Below are positions 42,433 to 51,825 of a DNA stretch of 64,000 nucleotides, one piece after another. Positions within the stretch are counted from its first letter, which is position 1. Each line of letters opens with the position of its first letter. The notes below the pieces were generated by a model. That model was given only the letters and a program-made list of their open reading frames with translations, searched no databases and was not told where the DNA came from. This DNA is from RUG14130 sp045598325 (GTDB lineage: Bacteria > Bacillota > Clostridia > Christensenellales > Aristaeellaceae), in assembly GCA_045598325.1 (NCBI GenBank), contig JAZLLT010000031.1, positions 1-64,000 of the forward strand, read 5' to 3'. The position numbers and the translations under genes are program-made.

Positions 42433-43542
42433 ATGAAGTTTACCGTTTCCTCCAAAGAACTCGTTTCCGCCGTGCAGACCGCCATCCGCGTCATGGCAGT
42501 GCGTTCTCCCATGGAACTGCTGGAAGGCGTGCTCATTGATGCCGATGTGACCGGCCTCACCGTCACCGCTTCCGACGGCAATATGACTTCCGTCACCAAA
42601 GTGGACGCCCAGGTGGAAACCGACGGCCGCGCCGTCATTCCCGGCCGCCTGCTTTCCGAAGTGCTCCGCCGCCTGCCCGACGGTGAAGTGAGCGCGTCCC
42701 TGAACAGCAGTTTCGTTCTGACCCTCCGCTCTGCCGGCAGCCGCACCAACATCGCGGGCCGCAGCGCGGAAGAATATCCCATGCCGGAAACGGAAGGCTT
42801 CGATTATGATGTGAAACTGCCCCAGCCCCTCATGAAGGAAATGATCAATCAGGTCTCCTTTGCGGTGCCTCTGGAAGACCAGCGCACGGTGCTGACCGGC
42901 GGCTTCCTCAACATGCACGACGGCGTGATCGACATGGTCGGTCTGGACGGCTTCCGCATGGCGATGCGCACCGAGCGCTCCTCCGATGTGGAAACGAAGG
43001 CCAAGGCGATCATCCCCGTCAAGGCGATGGATGAGATCGCCCGCCTCATGAGCGACGACGATGACAAGATGGTCATCCTTTCCTTCGGCAAGAACCGCAT
43101 CAAGGTGGAAAACGGCGCCACCACTCTGTATGCTTCCCTGATCGAAGGTGAGTATATCGACTACCGCCGCGTCATCCCCAAGTCCTTTAATGTCTTTGCC
43201 ACCGTGGACCGCGGTTCTTTCTGCTCCTGCGTCGAGCGTGCAGCCCTCATGGCACGCGAGAGTCGCAACAATCTGGTCCGCTTCGATGTGTCCGACGGCA
43301 TGCTGGTCATGACCTCTTCTTCCGAGGCGGGCGATGTCCGCGAGGAACTGGAAGCCGTCACCGAAGGCGGAGAACTCACCATTTCTTTTAATGTAAGATA
43401 TCTGACCGAGATCATCAAGGTCATCAGCGGAAACGAGATCGTCATCAAGATGGGCACTTCCGTATCTCCCTGCGTCATCACGCCCACCGAAGGCGACGAG
43501 TTCACCTACCTCGTTCTGCCGGTGAGGACCAATGCGCAATAA
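42433..43542 (+). CDS. dnaN: DNA polymerase III beta subunit (sliding clamp)
   Basis: 369 residues forming three clamp domains. Typical segments: MKFTVSSKELVSAVQTAIRVM, DGFRMAMRTERS, and the C-terminal EFTYLVLPVR clamp pocket. AAAGGATGAG precedes the ATG. Its last 11 bases overlap mnmE, giving an unusual dnaN-mnmE coupling. Confidence 0.98.
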   Translation: MKFTVSSKELVSAVQTAIRVMAVRSPMELLEGVLIDADVTGLTVTASDGNMTSVTKVDAQVETDGRAVIPGRLLSEVLRRLPDGEVSASLNSSFVLTLRSAGSRTNIAGRSAEEYPMPETEGFDYDVKLPQPLMKEMINQVSFAVPLEDQRTVLTGGFLNMHDGVIDMVGLDGFRMAMRTERSSDVETKAKAIIPVKAMDEIARLMSDDDDKMVILSFGKNRIKVENGATTLYASLIEGEYIDYRRVIPKSFNVFATVDRGSFCSCVERAALMARESRNNLVRFDVSDGMLVMTSSSEAGDVREELEAVTEGGELTISFNVRYLTEIIKVISGNEIVIKMGTSVSPCVITPTEGDEFTYLVLPVRTNAQ

Positions 43543-44857
43543 CGGCGACACCATTGCCGCTCTCGCCACTTCAAGCGGTGAGGGCGGCATTGCCATCATC
43601 CGGATCAGCGGAAAAGACGCCCTTTCCATATTGAAAAAGGTGTTTGTTCCTTCTTCTCCAAAGCACGCTTTTGAACACCGCTACATGATGTACGGAAACG
43701 CGGTAAGCGAAAACGGGACTGTGCTCGATGAGGTGATGGCGGTTTATTTCGCTTCTCCCTCCACCTATACCCGCGAGGATGTATGCGAGATCCATACCCA
43801 CGGCGGCATCGTTTCGGGAAATGTGCTGGAACGGGTCATTGCTCTGGGTGCCCGTCCCGCCGAGCGGGGAGAATTCACCTACCGCGCTTTTGTGAACGGC
43901 AGGATCGGTCTTTCGAGTGCGGAAGCGGTCATGAATCTCATTTCCTCGAAATCGGACCGCGCCGCACGCGCGTCCGTAAGGCAGTTGAAGGGCGGCGTTT
44001 CTTCCCGTATCGGCATGTGCAGGGAGAAACTCATGGACCTTGTTTCCCTCATCGACGCCGCGGCGGATTATCCCGAGGAAATAGATGAAGAAGTCACTGC
44101 CTCTTCCGTCCGCAAAGGAGCGGAAGAAATCCATGGTTATCTCGTTTCCTGCGCGGATGAACGCTATGCCCGCATCCTGAATAAGGGTGCCTGCGCGGTC
44201 ATCGCGGGAGTTCCGAATGTAGGCAAAAGTTCCGTCATGAACGCGCTGCTCTGCTCCGACCGCTCAATCGTAACCGATATCCCCGGCACCACCCGCGATA
44301 CGGTGAGCGAGAGCATCACCATCAACGGCATGAACATCACCCTGACCGATACCGCGGGCATCCGTGAAACGGGGGACATCATCGAAAAAATCGGCGTGGA
44401 CCGGGCGGAATCTTCCATCGAGCAGGCGGACTGCGTGATCCTGGTGCTCGACGCGTCCCGTCCCGTCAGTCAGCGGGAGCAGGCGCTCATCAATAAGATG
44501 GACGGCCGCTATATCCCCGTTGCCAACAAAACGGATATCAGGGATGAGGACTTCGGCTTCTGTCTCAAGGTTTCCGCAAAAGAAGGAAAAGGCATCCGGG
44601 AACTGCAGGACAGGATCTATGCCATGGTATCTCCGGGAGAAGATGACGACAAACTCATGACGCTCCGCCATGTGGAGTGTGCGAAAAAGGCGGCGGACTG
44701 TCTGAAAAGGGTGCTGGAGGCGCCTGAGGGCACTTATCTCGATCTGTTCCGCGAGGATCTCACCGAGGCACTCATGCATCTAGGCGAGATCACGGGCGAA
44801 AATATAGGCGAAAATGTCATCGATTCCATTTTTGAAAGGTTCTGCGTGGGAAAATGA
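43532..44857 (+). CDS. mnmE: tRNA uridine-5-carboxymethylaminomethyl modification GTPase MnmE
   Basis: 441 residues. N-terminal formyl-THF-binding domain (TIAALATSSGEGGIAIIRISG), helical domain with an inserted G domain (G1 GVPNVGKSS, GTTRDT, DTAGIRETGD, NKTD) and the catalytic C-terminal FCVGK. With MnmG it modifies wobble uridines of tRNAs. Usually beside mnmG, rsmG or yidC; here fused by overlap to dnaN. Confidence 0.98.
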   Translation: MRNNGDTIAALATSSGEGGIAIIRISGKDALSILKKVFVPSSPKHAFEHRYMMYGNAVSENGTVLDEVMAVYFASPSTYTREDVCEIHTHGGIVSGNVLERVIALGARPAERGEFTYRAFVNGRIGLSSAEAVMNLISSKSDRAARASVRQLKGGVSSRIGMCREKLMDLVSLIDAAADYPEEIDEEVTASSVRKGAEEIHGYLVSCADERYARILNKGACAVIAGVPNVGKSSVMNALLCSDRSIVTDIPGTTRDTVSESITINGMNITLTDTAGIRETGDIIEKIGVDRAESSIEQADCVILVLDASRPVSQREQALINKMDGRYIPVANKTDIRDEDFGFCLKVSAKEGKGIRELQDRIYAMVSPGEDDDKLMTLRHVECAKKAADCLKRVLEAPEGTYLDLFREDLTEALMHLGEITGENIGENVIDSIFERFCVGK

Positions 44858-45426
44858 GTGTGGATCATTCGGGTCACCGCGGGCGGCTCAAGCGGGCTTA
44901 CCGCGAGGACGGGCTGCTTTCCTTTTCGCCGCATGAAGTCATCGAACTCATGCTCTATCCCGTGCTTCCGCGCAGGGACATCAACGAACTTGCGCATGAG
45001 ATATCGGGTCAGTGCGGCGGTGTATGCGGCGTCTTTTCCAAATCAAAGGAAGAACTGCTCTCCTTAGGTCTTTCGGAAACAGTGGCTTCCGTTCTTTCCG
45101 CCTACGGGGAATGTGTGAAAAGTTACCGTGAAAGCAGCACCGTTCCCGGAAAACACATCACGAACCGCGGCGAAAAGGCGCAGATCACGGAAGGATTATC
45201 GGATAAAGACTGCGTGAGTGCGGTGCTTCTGTCGCCCGCGCGGGAAATCATTTCCGTCATCGATCTTCCGGAAAAGGAAAGGATTTCTTTCCTCATTTCC
45301 CGCGTTCTGTCCTACGACGCGTCCTCCGTGATGCTCGTATGTCCCGCAGAAAAACAAATCGATACACAGGAATTCATCAGCCTTGCCGCGGCGCTTGAAA
45401 GCATCGGCTGCAGGCTCGAATCATAA
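44854..45426 (+). CDS. RadC-like protein lacking the JAB metal motif
   Basis: 190 residues; ATG overlaps the mnmE stop (ATGA). Residues 5-60 match the RadC N-terminal UPF0758/HhH part (HRGRLKRAYREDGLLSFSPHEVIELMLYPVLPRRDINELAH). The C-terminal half has the approximate length of the JAB domain, but the HxHPSG and following Asp zinc site are absent (CPAEKQIDTQE in their place). A metalloprotease activity is therefore unlikely. Role unknown. Confidence 0.75.
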   Translation: MSVDHSGHRGRLKRAYREDGLLSFSPHEVIELMLYPVLPRRDINELAHEISGQCGGVCGVFSKSKEELLSLGLSETVASVLSAYGECVKSYRESSTVPGKHITNRGEKAQITEGLSDKDCVSAVLLSPAREIISVIDLPEKERISFLISRVLSYDASSVMLVCPAEKQIDTQEFISLAAALESIGCRLES

Positions 45427-45440
45427 AGGGAGGTAACTTT

Positions 45441-47594
45441 ATGGCACTTCAGGGCGGTTTTACTCTTCCCGGCGAATCCGGTTACGAACAGTTGACCCTC
45501 GACCTCGCGAAAAAGTGGGGCGCGGACTGTATCCGCGACAGCGACGGCACCGTGCTTTCCGATGAAATTCTGAATAGCGGAATCCCGATCTATTCCACCA
45601 TCTGCCTCGTTCGTTCCATCAACGCCTGGGCAAAGGAACACAGGGACTGCCTTCAGAGGAACTTCCTTATTTCCGAACCCGTGCTCGCAACGGGGGACAC
45701 CGTGACCATCGATCCCATGAAGGGATATTTCACCGAGCAGTTCATCATAAATCCTTCCGATCCGGTTTCTCTGTGGCAGGTTTTCGACCGTACGGAGAAT
45801 AAAGAAGTCACGGACTGGACCTGGGACGGCAAGACCGTCACGGTCAAAAATTCCGTTCCTTATCACTATTACACCGTCAACTTCCTCGCCACCCGTATCT
45901 GGGAAGAAATTTCAATGTATAACCACATTACCAACGACTGGGGTGACAAGGAACATCTGATGGCGGTGGAGCCCCGCTATCCCGAGACGCAGAAGGCAAT
46001 CCTTTCCTTCCTCGAAGGCTGGCTCAAAGACCATCCCCACACGAGCGTGGTGCGCTTCACTTCCATGTTTTATAATTTCACCTGGATCTGGGGTAACACC
46101 AAGGAAAAGAGGGATATTTTCAGCGACTGGGGCAGTTACGATTTCACGGTCAACCCTGTTTCCCTTGCCGAGTTTGAAAAGAAATACGGCTGCAAAATGA
46201 CCTCCGAGGACTTCATCCGCGCGGGCAAGCATAATCCCGTCCACAATCCGCCCACGGGCAAGATGAAGGATTGGATGGAGTTCACGGGCGAGTTTGTGCG
46301 CTCCTTCGGAAAAGAGTGCGTGGATCTCACCCATAAATACGGCAAAAAGGCCTATGTATTCTACGATGACACCTGGGTCGGCATCGAGCCCTGGAGCGGC
46401 AAGTTCACAGAGTTCGGCTTCGACGGCCTTATCAAGTGTGTGTTCAACGCCTTTGAAGCGCGCCTGAACGCGGGCGTGCCCGTCGCCACCCACGAACTGC
46501 GCCTGCATCCCTACCTGTTCCCGACGGGTCTGGGCGGAGAACCCACCTTCGCGCCCGGCGGACATCCCGAAAAAGACGCGCGCCGCTTCTGGGCGTGCGT
46601 GAGAAGAGCGCTGCTACGGGTGAAGATCGACCGGATCGGTCTGGGCGGCTATCTGTCCCTCACCGTGCCCTTCCCCGCGTTCCATGACGAGATCGAACAT
46701 ATTGCGGACGAATTCCGCCTGCTCAAATCTCTCCACGAGGGCGGCAAGCCCTATTCCACGGGCATCCGCGTGGCGATTTTGCACAGTTGGGGAAGTCTTC
46801 GCACCTGGAACTGCTCCGGCCACATGCACGAGCATCCCGAACTGCCCTTAAACCACATCCATGAATCCCTCGCCGGCCTGCCCATCGAACTTCGTTCCGT
46901 CAGCCTTTCCGAGGTCGCCGAAAACGGCGTACCCGCGGATGTGGATGTCATCATCAACGCGGGCCGAGAAGGCGACGCATGGAGCGGCGGAGATATCTGG
47001 AAGGATGCCCGCCTCAAGGCAAATATCAACGCTTTCGTCGCCCGCGGCGGCGGATTCATCGGCGTCAAGGAGCCCTCCTGCGTGAGAGGCGAGATGCGCG
47101 CTTTCGCCACCGCCGACCTTCTGGGCGTGGATCTGGAAAACGGCAGCACCATCTGCGCGGGCAAGCATGCCTTCACCGTGGAGAAGGACCATTTCATCAC
47201 CAAAGACACCCCCGAAACTCCCGAATTCCACAATGTGACCAAAGGTATCTACGCCCTTGACGGTGACACCAAAGTGCTCGCCGCCCACGGTAGCGACATC
47301 GATGTGGCCTGCAGGGAATTCTATGACGGCAGAAGCGTCTACATGAGCGGCTACACCTACAATTTCGCCGACACCCGCCTGCTCTACCGCGCCATCCTCT
47401 GGGCGGCGAAGAAGGAAACCGAGGCGGAAAAATTCCTGACCGACGATATCGCCTGCGAGTGCGCCTACTTCACGGAAAGCAAAACGCTGGTCATCATCAA
47501 CAGCGGCGAAACCGGCAAGATCGTCACCGTCAACACGCCCGACGGAGCAAAGACGGCGACCATCGAAGCCGGCGGCATCGCGTTCGTGAAATAA
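45441..47594 (+). CDS. GH112 1,3-beta-galactosyl-N-acetylhexosamine phosphorylase
   Basis: 717 residues, about the length of bifidobacterial LnpA. Matches along the chain: GRFTLP-like start (GGFTLPGESGYEQLTLDLAKKWG), MYNHITNDWGDKEH, VVRFTSMFYNFTW, IGLGGYLSLTVPFP, and the C-terminal beta-galactosidase-trimerisation-like domain. It splits lacto-N-biose or galacto-N-biose with phosphate to galactose-1-phosphate. Galactosyl-rhamnose phosphorylases are in the same family and are not excluded. Suggests use of mucin or milk glycans. No dedicated transporter next to it. GGGAGG before the ATG. Confidence 0.88.
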   Translation: MALQGGFTLPGESGYEQLTLDLAKKWGADCIRDSDGTVLSDEILNSGIPIYSTICLVRSINAWAKEHRDCLQRNFLISEPVLATGDTVTIDPMKGYFTEQFIINPSDPVSLWQVFDRTENKEVTDWTWDGKTVTVKNSVPYHYYTVNFLATRIWEEISMYNHITNDWGDKEHLMAVEPRYPETQKAILSFLEGWLKDHPHTSVVRFTSMFYNFTWIWGNTKEKRDIFSDWGSYDFTVNPVSLAEFEKKYGCKMTSEDFIRAGKHNPVHNPPTGKMKDWMEFTGEFVRSFGKECVDLTHKYGKKAYVFYDDTWVGIEPWSGKFTEFGFDGLIKCVFNAFEARLNAGVPVATHELRLHPYLFPTGLGGEPTFAPGGHPEKDARRFWACVRRALLRVKIDRIGLGGYLSLTVPFPAFHDEIEHIADEFRLLKSLHEGGKPYSTGIRVAILHSWGSLRTWNCSGHMHEHPELPLNHIHESLAGLPIELRSVSLSEVAENGVPADVDVIINAGREGDAWSGGDIWKDARLKANINAFVARGGGFIGVKEPSCVRGEMRAFATADLLGVDLENGSTICAGKHAFTVEKDHFITKDTPETPEFHNVTKGIYALDGDTKVLAAHGSDIDVACREFYDGRSVYMSGYTYNFADTRLLYRAILWAAKKETEAEKFLTDDIACECAYFTESKTLVIINSGETGKIVTVNTPDGAKTATIEAGGIAFVK

Positions 47595-47606
47595 TAGAAG
47601 AATGAT

Positions 47607-47672
47607 CTCCTCATCCGCCGCTGCGGCGGCCTTCCTTCCCCTCTGTGAGGGGAAGTCGTAACTGATGAGGAG
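47607..47672. repeat. Dispersed hairpin repeat upstream of the second CDP-glycerol transferase
   Basis: CCGCCGCTGCGGCGG, then CTTCCCCTCTGTGAGGGGAAG and ACTGATGAGGAG. The repeat end supplies the GAGGAG that may serve as ribosome site for the next gene. Confidence 0.65.
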
Positions 47673-47685
47673 CACACAAAAAAAC

Positions 47686-48882
47686 ATGACAGACATCAAA
47701 AGAACCTTGAACATCCTCCGAAAAGCCGCCTTTTCGGGCGCTGTGCGGCTCCTGCTGCAGCCGCTCAAACTCCTGCCCGTCCGCAAAAACCGCGTGCTCT
47801 TTATTTCCTATCTGGGCAAGCAGTATTCCTGCAACCCCAAGGCGATAAGTGAGGAGTGCCTGCGGCTTTACGGGGACAAACTCGAGATCGGCTGGGTGTT
47901 CCGGAAGCCCGCGGACTTTGCGTATCTCGAAAAGCAGGGCATCCGCGTCCTTGACGCGAGGAGTATTGCCTTCATCAAATTTGCCCTGACCGCGCGGGTC
48001 GTCGTGACCAACGGCTACTATAAACCCTCCCTTCCGCGCAGGAAAAAGCAGTTTTATCTGCGCACCTGGCACGGCGGCGGCGCCTACAAAAAGGTCGGCA
48101 GCATGATGGAGATGGGCGCGGCGGAGCGGCTTTTCATCGGCATGCAGCAAAGAGGCGCGGATCTCTACCTGTCCTCCTCGGACGCTTTTACCGACCTTAC
48201 CCTGCGCAAATCCTTCGGATACAAAGGCGAGGTGCTTGCCTGCGGTATGCCGAGAAATGATATTCTGGTAAATCCCGCTGATAACGCGAAAGTATCCGAA
48301 ATCAGGCAGAAAGCGGGCATTCCCGAAGGCGCGCGTTTGTGTCTGTTCGCGCCTACCTACCGCAAGGACGCTGTGCTCCACGACATCTGCCCGGACTACA
48401 CCCGCCTCAAAACCGCCCTCGAGACCCGTTTCGGCGGTCAATGGATCATCGCCTACCGCAGCCATCATGTGACCATGTACCTGAACCAGTCGAAGATGGC
48501 GGAAGGCATCCTGAACCTCACGGATTACCCGGACATGCAGGAACTGCTGTACATCAGCGATGTTCTCATCACGGATTATTCTTCCAGCATCTGGGATATG
48601 TCGCTTTCTTATAAGAAAGTATTCCTGTATTGCCCCGATCTCAAGACCTACTCTTCCGAGCGGGATTTCTACATGGATATCCGCGCGTGGCCTTTCCCGC
48701 TTTCGGAAAACAACGACGAACTCGAAAGCAACATCCTTTCGTTCAATGAGAAAACATACCTTTCCGCCGTCAGACGCCATCACGAGGAACTCGGCTCCCG
48801 CGAAACGGGAAAAGCGGCATATCTGACTGCGAAGCGCATCGGTTATGAAACCGGACTGGAGGCATCCCATGACACCCAATGA
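47686..48882 (+). CDS. CDP-glycerol glycerophosphotransferase family protein (paralogue)
   Basis: 398 residues from the ATG at 47686; an ATG at 47665 is in frame but lies inside the repeat and lacks a site. FLRTWHGGG-type motif (YLRTWHGGGAYKKVGSM), LFAPTYRKD, ITDYSSSIWDMSLSYKKVFLYCPD. Closely parallels the protein at 26796-27920, including the N-terminal SYLGKQYSCNPKA. A second phospho-alditol transferase outside the surface-polymer operon. Confidence 0.88.
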   Translation: MTDIKRTLNILRKAAFSGAVRLLLQPLKLLPVRKNRVLFISYLGKQYSCNPKAISEECLRLYGDKLEIGWVFRKPADFAYLEKQGIRVLDARSIAFIKFALTARVVVTNGYYKPSLPRRKKQFYLRTWHGGGAYKKVGSMMEMGAAERLFIGMQQRGADLYLSSSDAFTDLTLRKSFGYKGEVLACGMPRNDILVNPADNAKVSEIRQKAGIPEGARLCLFAPTYRKDAVLHDICPDYTRLKTALETRFGGQWIIAYRSHHVTMYLNQSKMAEGILNLTDYPDMQELLYISDVLITDYSSSIWDMSLSYKKVFLYCPDLKTYSSERDFYMDIRAWPFPLSENNDELESNILSFNEKTYLSAVRRHHEELGSRETGKAAYLTAKRIGYETGLEASHDTQ

Positions 48883-49204
48883 ATACCAGATGCTCGCCAT
48901 CACCACCATGAACAAAAACCTCACCACCGAACAGATGCTGACCAACGGCGTCATGGGTCTGTGCGGCGAGGCGGGGGAGTGCTGCGACATCATGAAAAAG
49001 CACCTGTTTCAGGGACATGATCTGAATAGGGACAAACTCATGGACGAACTGGGCGATGTGGCGTGGTATCTCGCCGAGACCGCCCACGCGCTGGGTGTCG
49101 ATCTGGAAGACATCCTCATCCATAACATCGAAAAACTCAAAAAGCGTTATCCCGACGGTTTTTCCGCCGAAAAATCCATTAACCGGGAGGAATACAAAAA
49201 ATGA
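48869..49204 (+). CDS. MazG-like nucleotide pyrophosphohydrolase
   Basis: 111 residues starting inside the end of the previous gene (14-base overlap) with GGAGG upstream. Metal-binding motifs CGEAGECCDIMKKH and DELGDVAWYLAETA (EExxE and ExxD pattern). It would hydrolyse non-canonical or excess NTPs to NMP and pyrophosphate. Confidence 0.85.
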   Translation: MTPNEYQMLAITTMNKNLTTEQMLTNGVMGLCGEAGECCDIMKKHLFQGHDLNRDKLMDELGDVAWYLAETAHALGVDLEDILIHNIEKLKKRYPDGFSAEKSINREEYKK

Positions 49205-50577
49205 GACTGAATCTGGAATCCCTGATCTATGCCCTGCCCGAGGACATCGACCGCGCGAAAAAGAGCGGCAACTTCGATGAACTGGAGAAGAAACTCACCG
49301 AGCGCATCGCAAATCCAAAGACCGCGCCCATGCTCCGCGACCGCCTCATCGCGGAAAAGGAACTGATGGGACGCTGGATCCGCCGCTATCCCTACAACCG
49401 TGAGCAGGCGCTCGTTGCCATTCAAAAGCGCGTGAGCGGCTTTACTGCGGAAGAACTGGATTACTACGAGCAGCAGGGCAGCGTGGATCTCATCTGGTGG
49501 AAAGGGGAGAAGCGCTATCTTTCCTCCTTTGCGGGCAGCCTCATCAAGATGAACCCCGAAGTGAAGGCGCGCGAGATCGATCCCGATACCGAAGATGACG
49601 GCTGCGACCTCAACCTGTTCATGAAGGAACTGAAGGAAAACAAGGAGCAGGCGTGGCGCTTCACCGTGAAGTCCTCTCTCAAAATGGACGACGCGTTTTT
49701 CGTGCCCGGCAAGACCTACCTCATGCACATGCCCGTGCCCGCCGCTTCCGCTCAGCAGAGCGCGAAGGAGATCGTCATCAAGACCGACGCGGACGCGGTG
49801 ATCGCCCCCGAAAACAGTTTCCAGAGAGCGGTTTCCGTCCGCCGCACTCTCACCGAAAACAAGCCCCTCAACACGGAATATTCCTTCGTCGCGCGGCTCA
49901 AGTATGTGGATCCGGTGAACGACAAGCCTTTCATCGCCTATCCCGATGCCCTGCCGCCCTGCGAGGATGACCTCTCCGAGCAGTATCCCCACATCGCCTT
50001 CACGCCCTATCTCAAGGCGCTGGCCAAATACATCGCGGGGGACGAGACCGATAAGGTGAAACTCGCCAAGAAGGTGTATGACTATATCACCCTCAATGTC
50101 CGCTACTCCTACATGCGCTCCTACATCCTCATCGACAACCACGCCGAATACGCCGCACTGAACCTGAAGGGCGACTGCGGCATCCAGGCGATTCTGTTCA
50201 TCACCCTCTGCCGCATCCTGGGCATCCCCGCCCGCTGGCAGAGCGGCCACACCGTGGACAAATTCTCCACCGGCGACCACGACTGGGCGCAGTTCTGGAC
50301 AGAAGAATTCGGCTGGTTGTTTGCCGATCCTTCCTACGGCGGCGGCGCCCACAGAGTGGGCAACGAGGAACGCAGGAATTTCTATTTCGGCAACCTCGAT
50401 CCCTTCCGCATGGTGGCAAACCGCCGCTATCAGACGGATTTCGATGTTTCCAAGAAATTCGAGCGTTTCGATCCCTACGACAGCCAGGACGGCGAAGTGG
50501 AGACCGAAGAAGAAGGCTTCGACTGCAACGCCTACGATACCACCGATACCACCATGGAATTTGTGAAACTGGGATAA
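49201..50577 (+). CDS. Transglutaminase-like domain protein
   Basis: 458 residues. A non-catalytic N-terminal part (1-270) precedes a transglutaminase/protease-like core: LKGDCGIQAILFITLCRILGIPARW (Cys), GDHDWAQFW (His), FADPSYGGG (Asp), a complete triad. No signal peptide, so cytoplasmic unless exported otherwise. Such proteins are often proteases or peptidases rather than crosslinkers. ATGA overlap with the MazG-like gene. Confidence 0.85.
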   Translation: MRLNLESLIYALPEDIDRAKKSGNFDELEKKLTERIANPKTAPMLRDRLIAEKELMGRWIRRYPYNREQALVAIQKRVSGFTAEELDYYEQQGSVDLIWWKGEKRYLSSFAGSLIKMNPEVKAREIDPDTEDDGCDLNLFMKELKENKEQAWRFTVKSSLKMDDAFFVPGKTYLMHMPVPAASAQQSAKEIVIKTDADAVIAPENSFQRAVSVRRTLTENKPLNTEYSFVARLKYVDPVNDKPFIAYPDALPPCEDDLSEQYPHIAFTPYLKALAKYIAGDETDKVKLAKKVYDYITLNVRYSYMRSYILIDNHAEYAALNLKGDCGIQAILFITLCRILGIPARWQSGHTVDKFSTGDHDWAQFWTEEFGWLFADPSYGGGAHRVGNEERRNFYFGNLDPFRMVANRRYQTDFDVSKKFERFDPYDSQDGEVETEEEGFDCNAYDTTDTTMEFVKLG

Positions 50578-50605
50578 ATAAACGGGAAAGCATGCCGCCG
50601 TATCA

Positions 50606-50732
50606 AAGCCTCCCTTGTGTAAAGGGCGCGAAGCGTGACGCGGTAATGAATCAATGCCCGGTGGGCATTGAGAACCGCGTCTGACCGAGCCCGCAGGCAA
50701 GAGGTGGCGCGCGAAGCGCGACGGAAGCATTG
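50606..50732. repeat. Intergenic hairpin-repeat region
   Basis: Holds CAATGCCCGGTGGGCATTG (near-perfect palindrome) and CGCGCGAAGCGCG-type hairpins, with a CCTCCCTTGTGTAAAGGG motif resembling one at 55.08 kb. No gene seen in this gap. Confidence 0.5.
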
Positions 50733-50768
50733 TCAATGATCAATCACTGCAGATTTTAGGAGTTAACC

Positions 50769-51668
50769 ATGGAAAACACCAAGAAAACTAACGAACTTGC
50801 CCTCGGAACCGTTCTTTTCCGCATTTTCAGCGGCATCATCTTCGGCTTCGCCAATGTGATCCCCGGCGTGTCCGGAGGAACCATGATGGTGGTGCTCGGC
50901 ATGTACGAGCGCATCATCGGCATCATCACCGACCTCCGTCATAAACTCAGGAGTGAGTGGAAATTCTATGTGCCTGTCGCCGCCGGCATGGTCATCGCCA
51001 TCATCCTCTTCGGCACCATCATGAGCAAACTCCTCGAGGCGCACGAGCCGGTCATGCAGATGTTCTTCATCGGCGTCATCATCTTCTCCATCCCCGGCAT
51101 CTTCAAACTTGCCGCCTTCGAAAAGGGCGGAAAAAAGCGGAAGACCGGCAGAGAGATCATCTGTGTTCTCTGCTTTGTCCTCATGCTGGCGCTCATGGTG
51201 TTCATGGCGTTTTCCGATGCCAATGAAGAAAAAGAGGCCATCAAAGCGGCGGAAGAAGCCATCTCCCTTGACCACAACGCCGGTCACCTGCTGATGCTGG
51301 TCATCTACGGCGCCGTAGCCTGCGCCACCATGATCATTCCCGGCATCTCCGGCTCTCTGGTCATGGTCATGCTGGGCCAGTACAAATACATCATGGCTGC
51401 CATCGCCGCCATGGATATCCTGTATCTGCTGCCCTTCGGCATCGGCTGCCTGCTGGGTCTGCTGTTCATCGCCAAACTCATCAAATATCTGCTCAAAAAC
51501 CATGAGCGCGCCACCTACAGCGCGATCCTCGGCTTTGTGCTCGGCTCCATCCTGCCCATTTTCCCCGGCTGGAATGTGGCGGTGAGCGTATCCGGCATCA
51601 TCGCCTTCGTCATCGGCGGCGCCTGCATTATTGCCTGCAACCTGCTGGCTCCCAAGGAAGAGGCATAA
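50769..51668 (+). CDS. DUF368 polyprenyl-phosphate transporter (PopT-like)
   Basis: 299 residues with about eight membrane segments and the two family signatures FANVIPGVSGGTMMV and TMIIPGISGSLVMVMLGQY. DUF368 proteins are reported to return undecaprenyl phosphate across the membrane, recycling the lipid carrier used by wall and surface-glycan synthesis such as the operon at 26.8-30.3 kb. Good AGGAG site. Confidence 0.88.
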   Translation: MENTKKTNELALGTVLFRIFSGIIFGFANVIPGVSGGTMMVVLGMYERIIGIITDLRHKLRSEWKFYVPVAAGMVIAIILFGTIMSKLLEAHEPVMQMFFIGVIIFSIPGIFKLAAFEKGGKKRKTGREIICVLCFVLMLALMVFMAFSDANEEKEAIKAAEEAISLDHNAGHLLMLVIYGAVACATMIIPGISGSLVMVMLGQYKYIMAAIAAMDILYLLPFGIGCLLGLLFIAKLIKYLLKNHERATYSAILGFVLGSILPIFPGWNVAVSVSGIIAFVIGGACIIACNLLAPKEEA

Positions 51669-51702
51669 AAAGGAACATCCGGAGCCGTTCCCACGCGCAA
51701 CG

Positions 51703-51730
51703 ATCCCGCCCCGCGGCGGGATTTTGTTTT
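51703..51730 (+). terminator. Terminator of the DUF368 gene
   Basis: ATCCCGCC, loop CCGC, GGCGGGAT, then TTTGTTTT. Confidence 0.85.
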
Positions 51731-51825
51731 GCGGAAACCTGTTCTCTTTCCGTCATAAATCAACTCAATCGTAACCCATCCCGACCGCGAAAATGCTATA
51801 ATATGCCCGAAAGGGGAGTTGTGAC

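Noticed and set aside
40924..43629. A 901-codon open frame on the - strand
   Set aside because: It is antisense to dnaA and dnaN and crosses the origin spacer. Same artefact.
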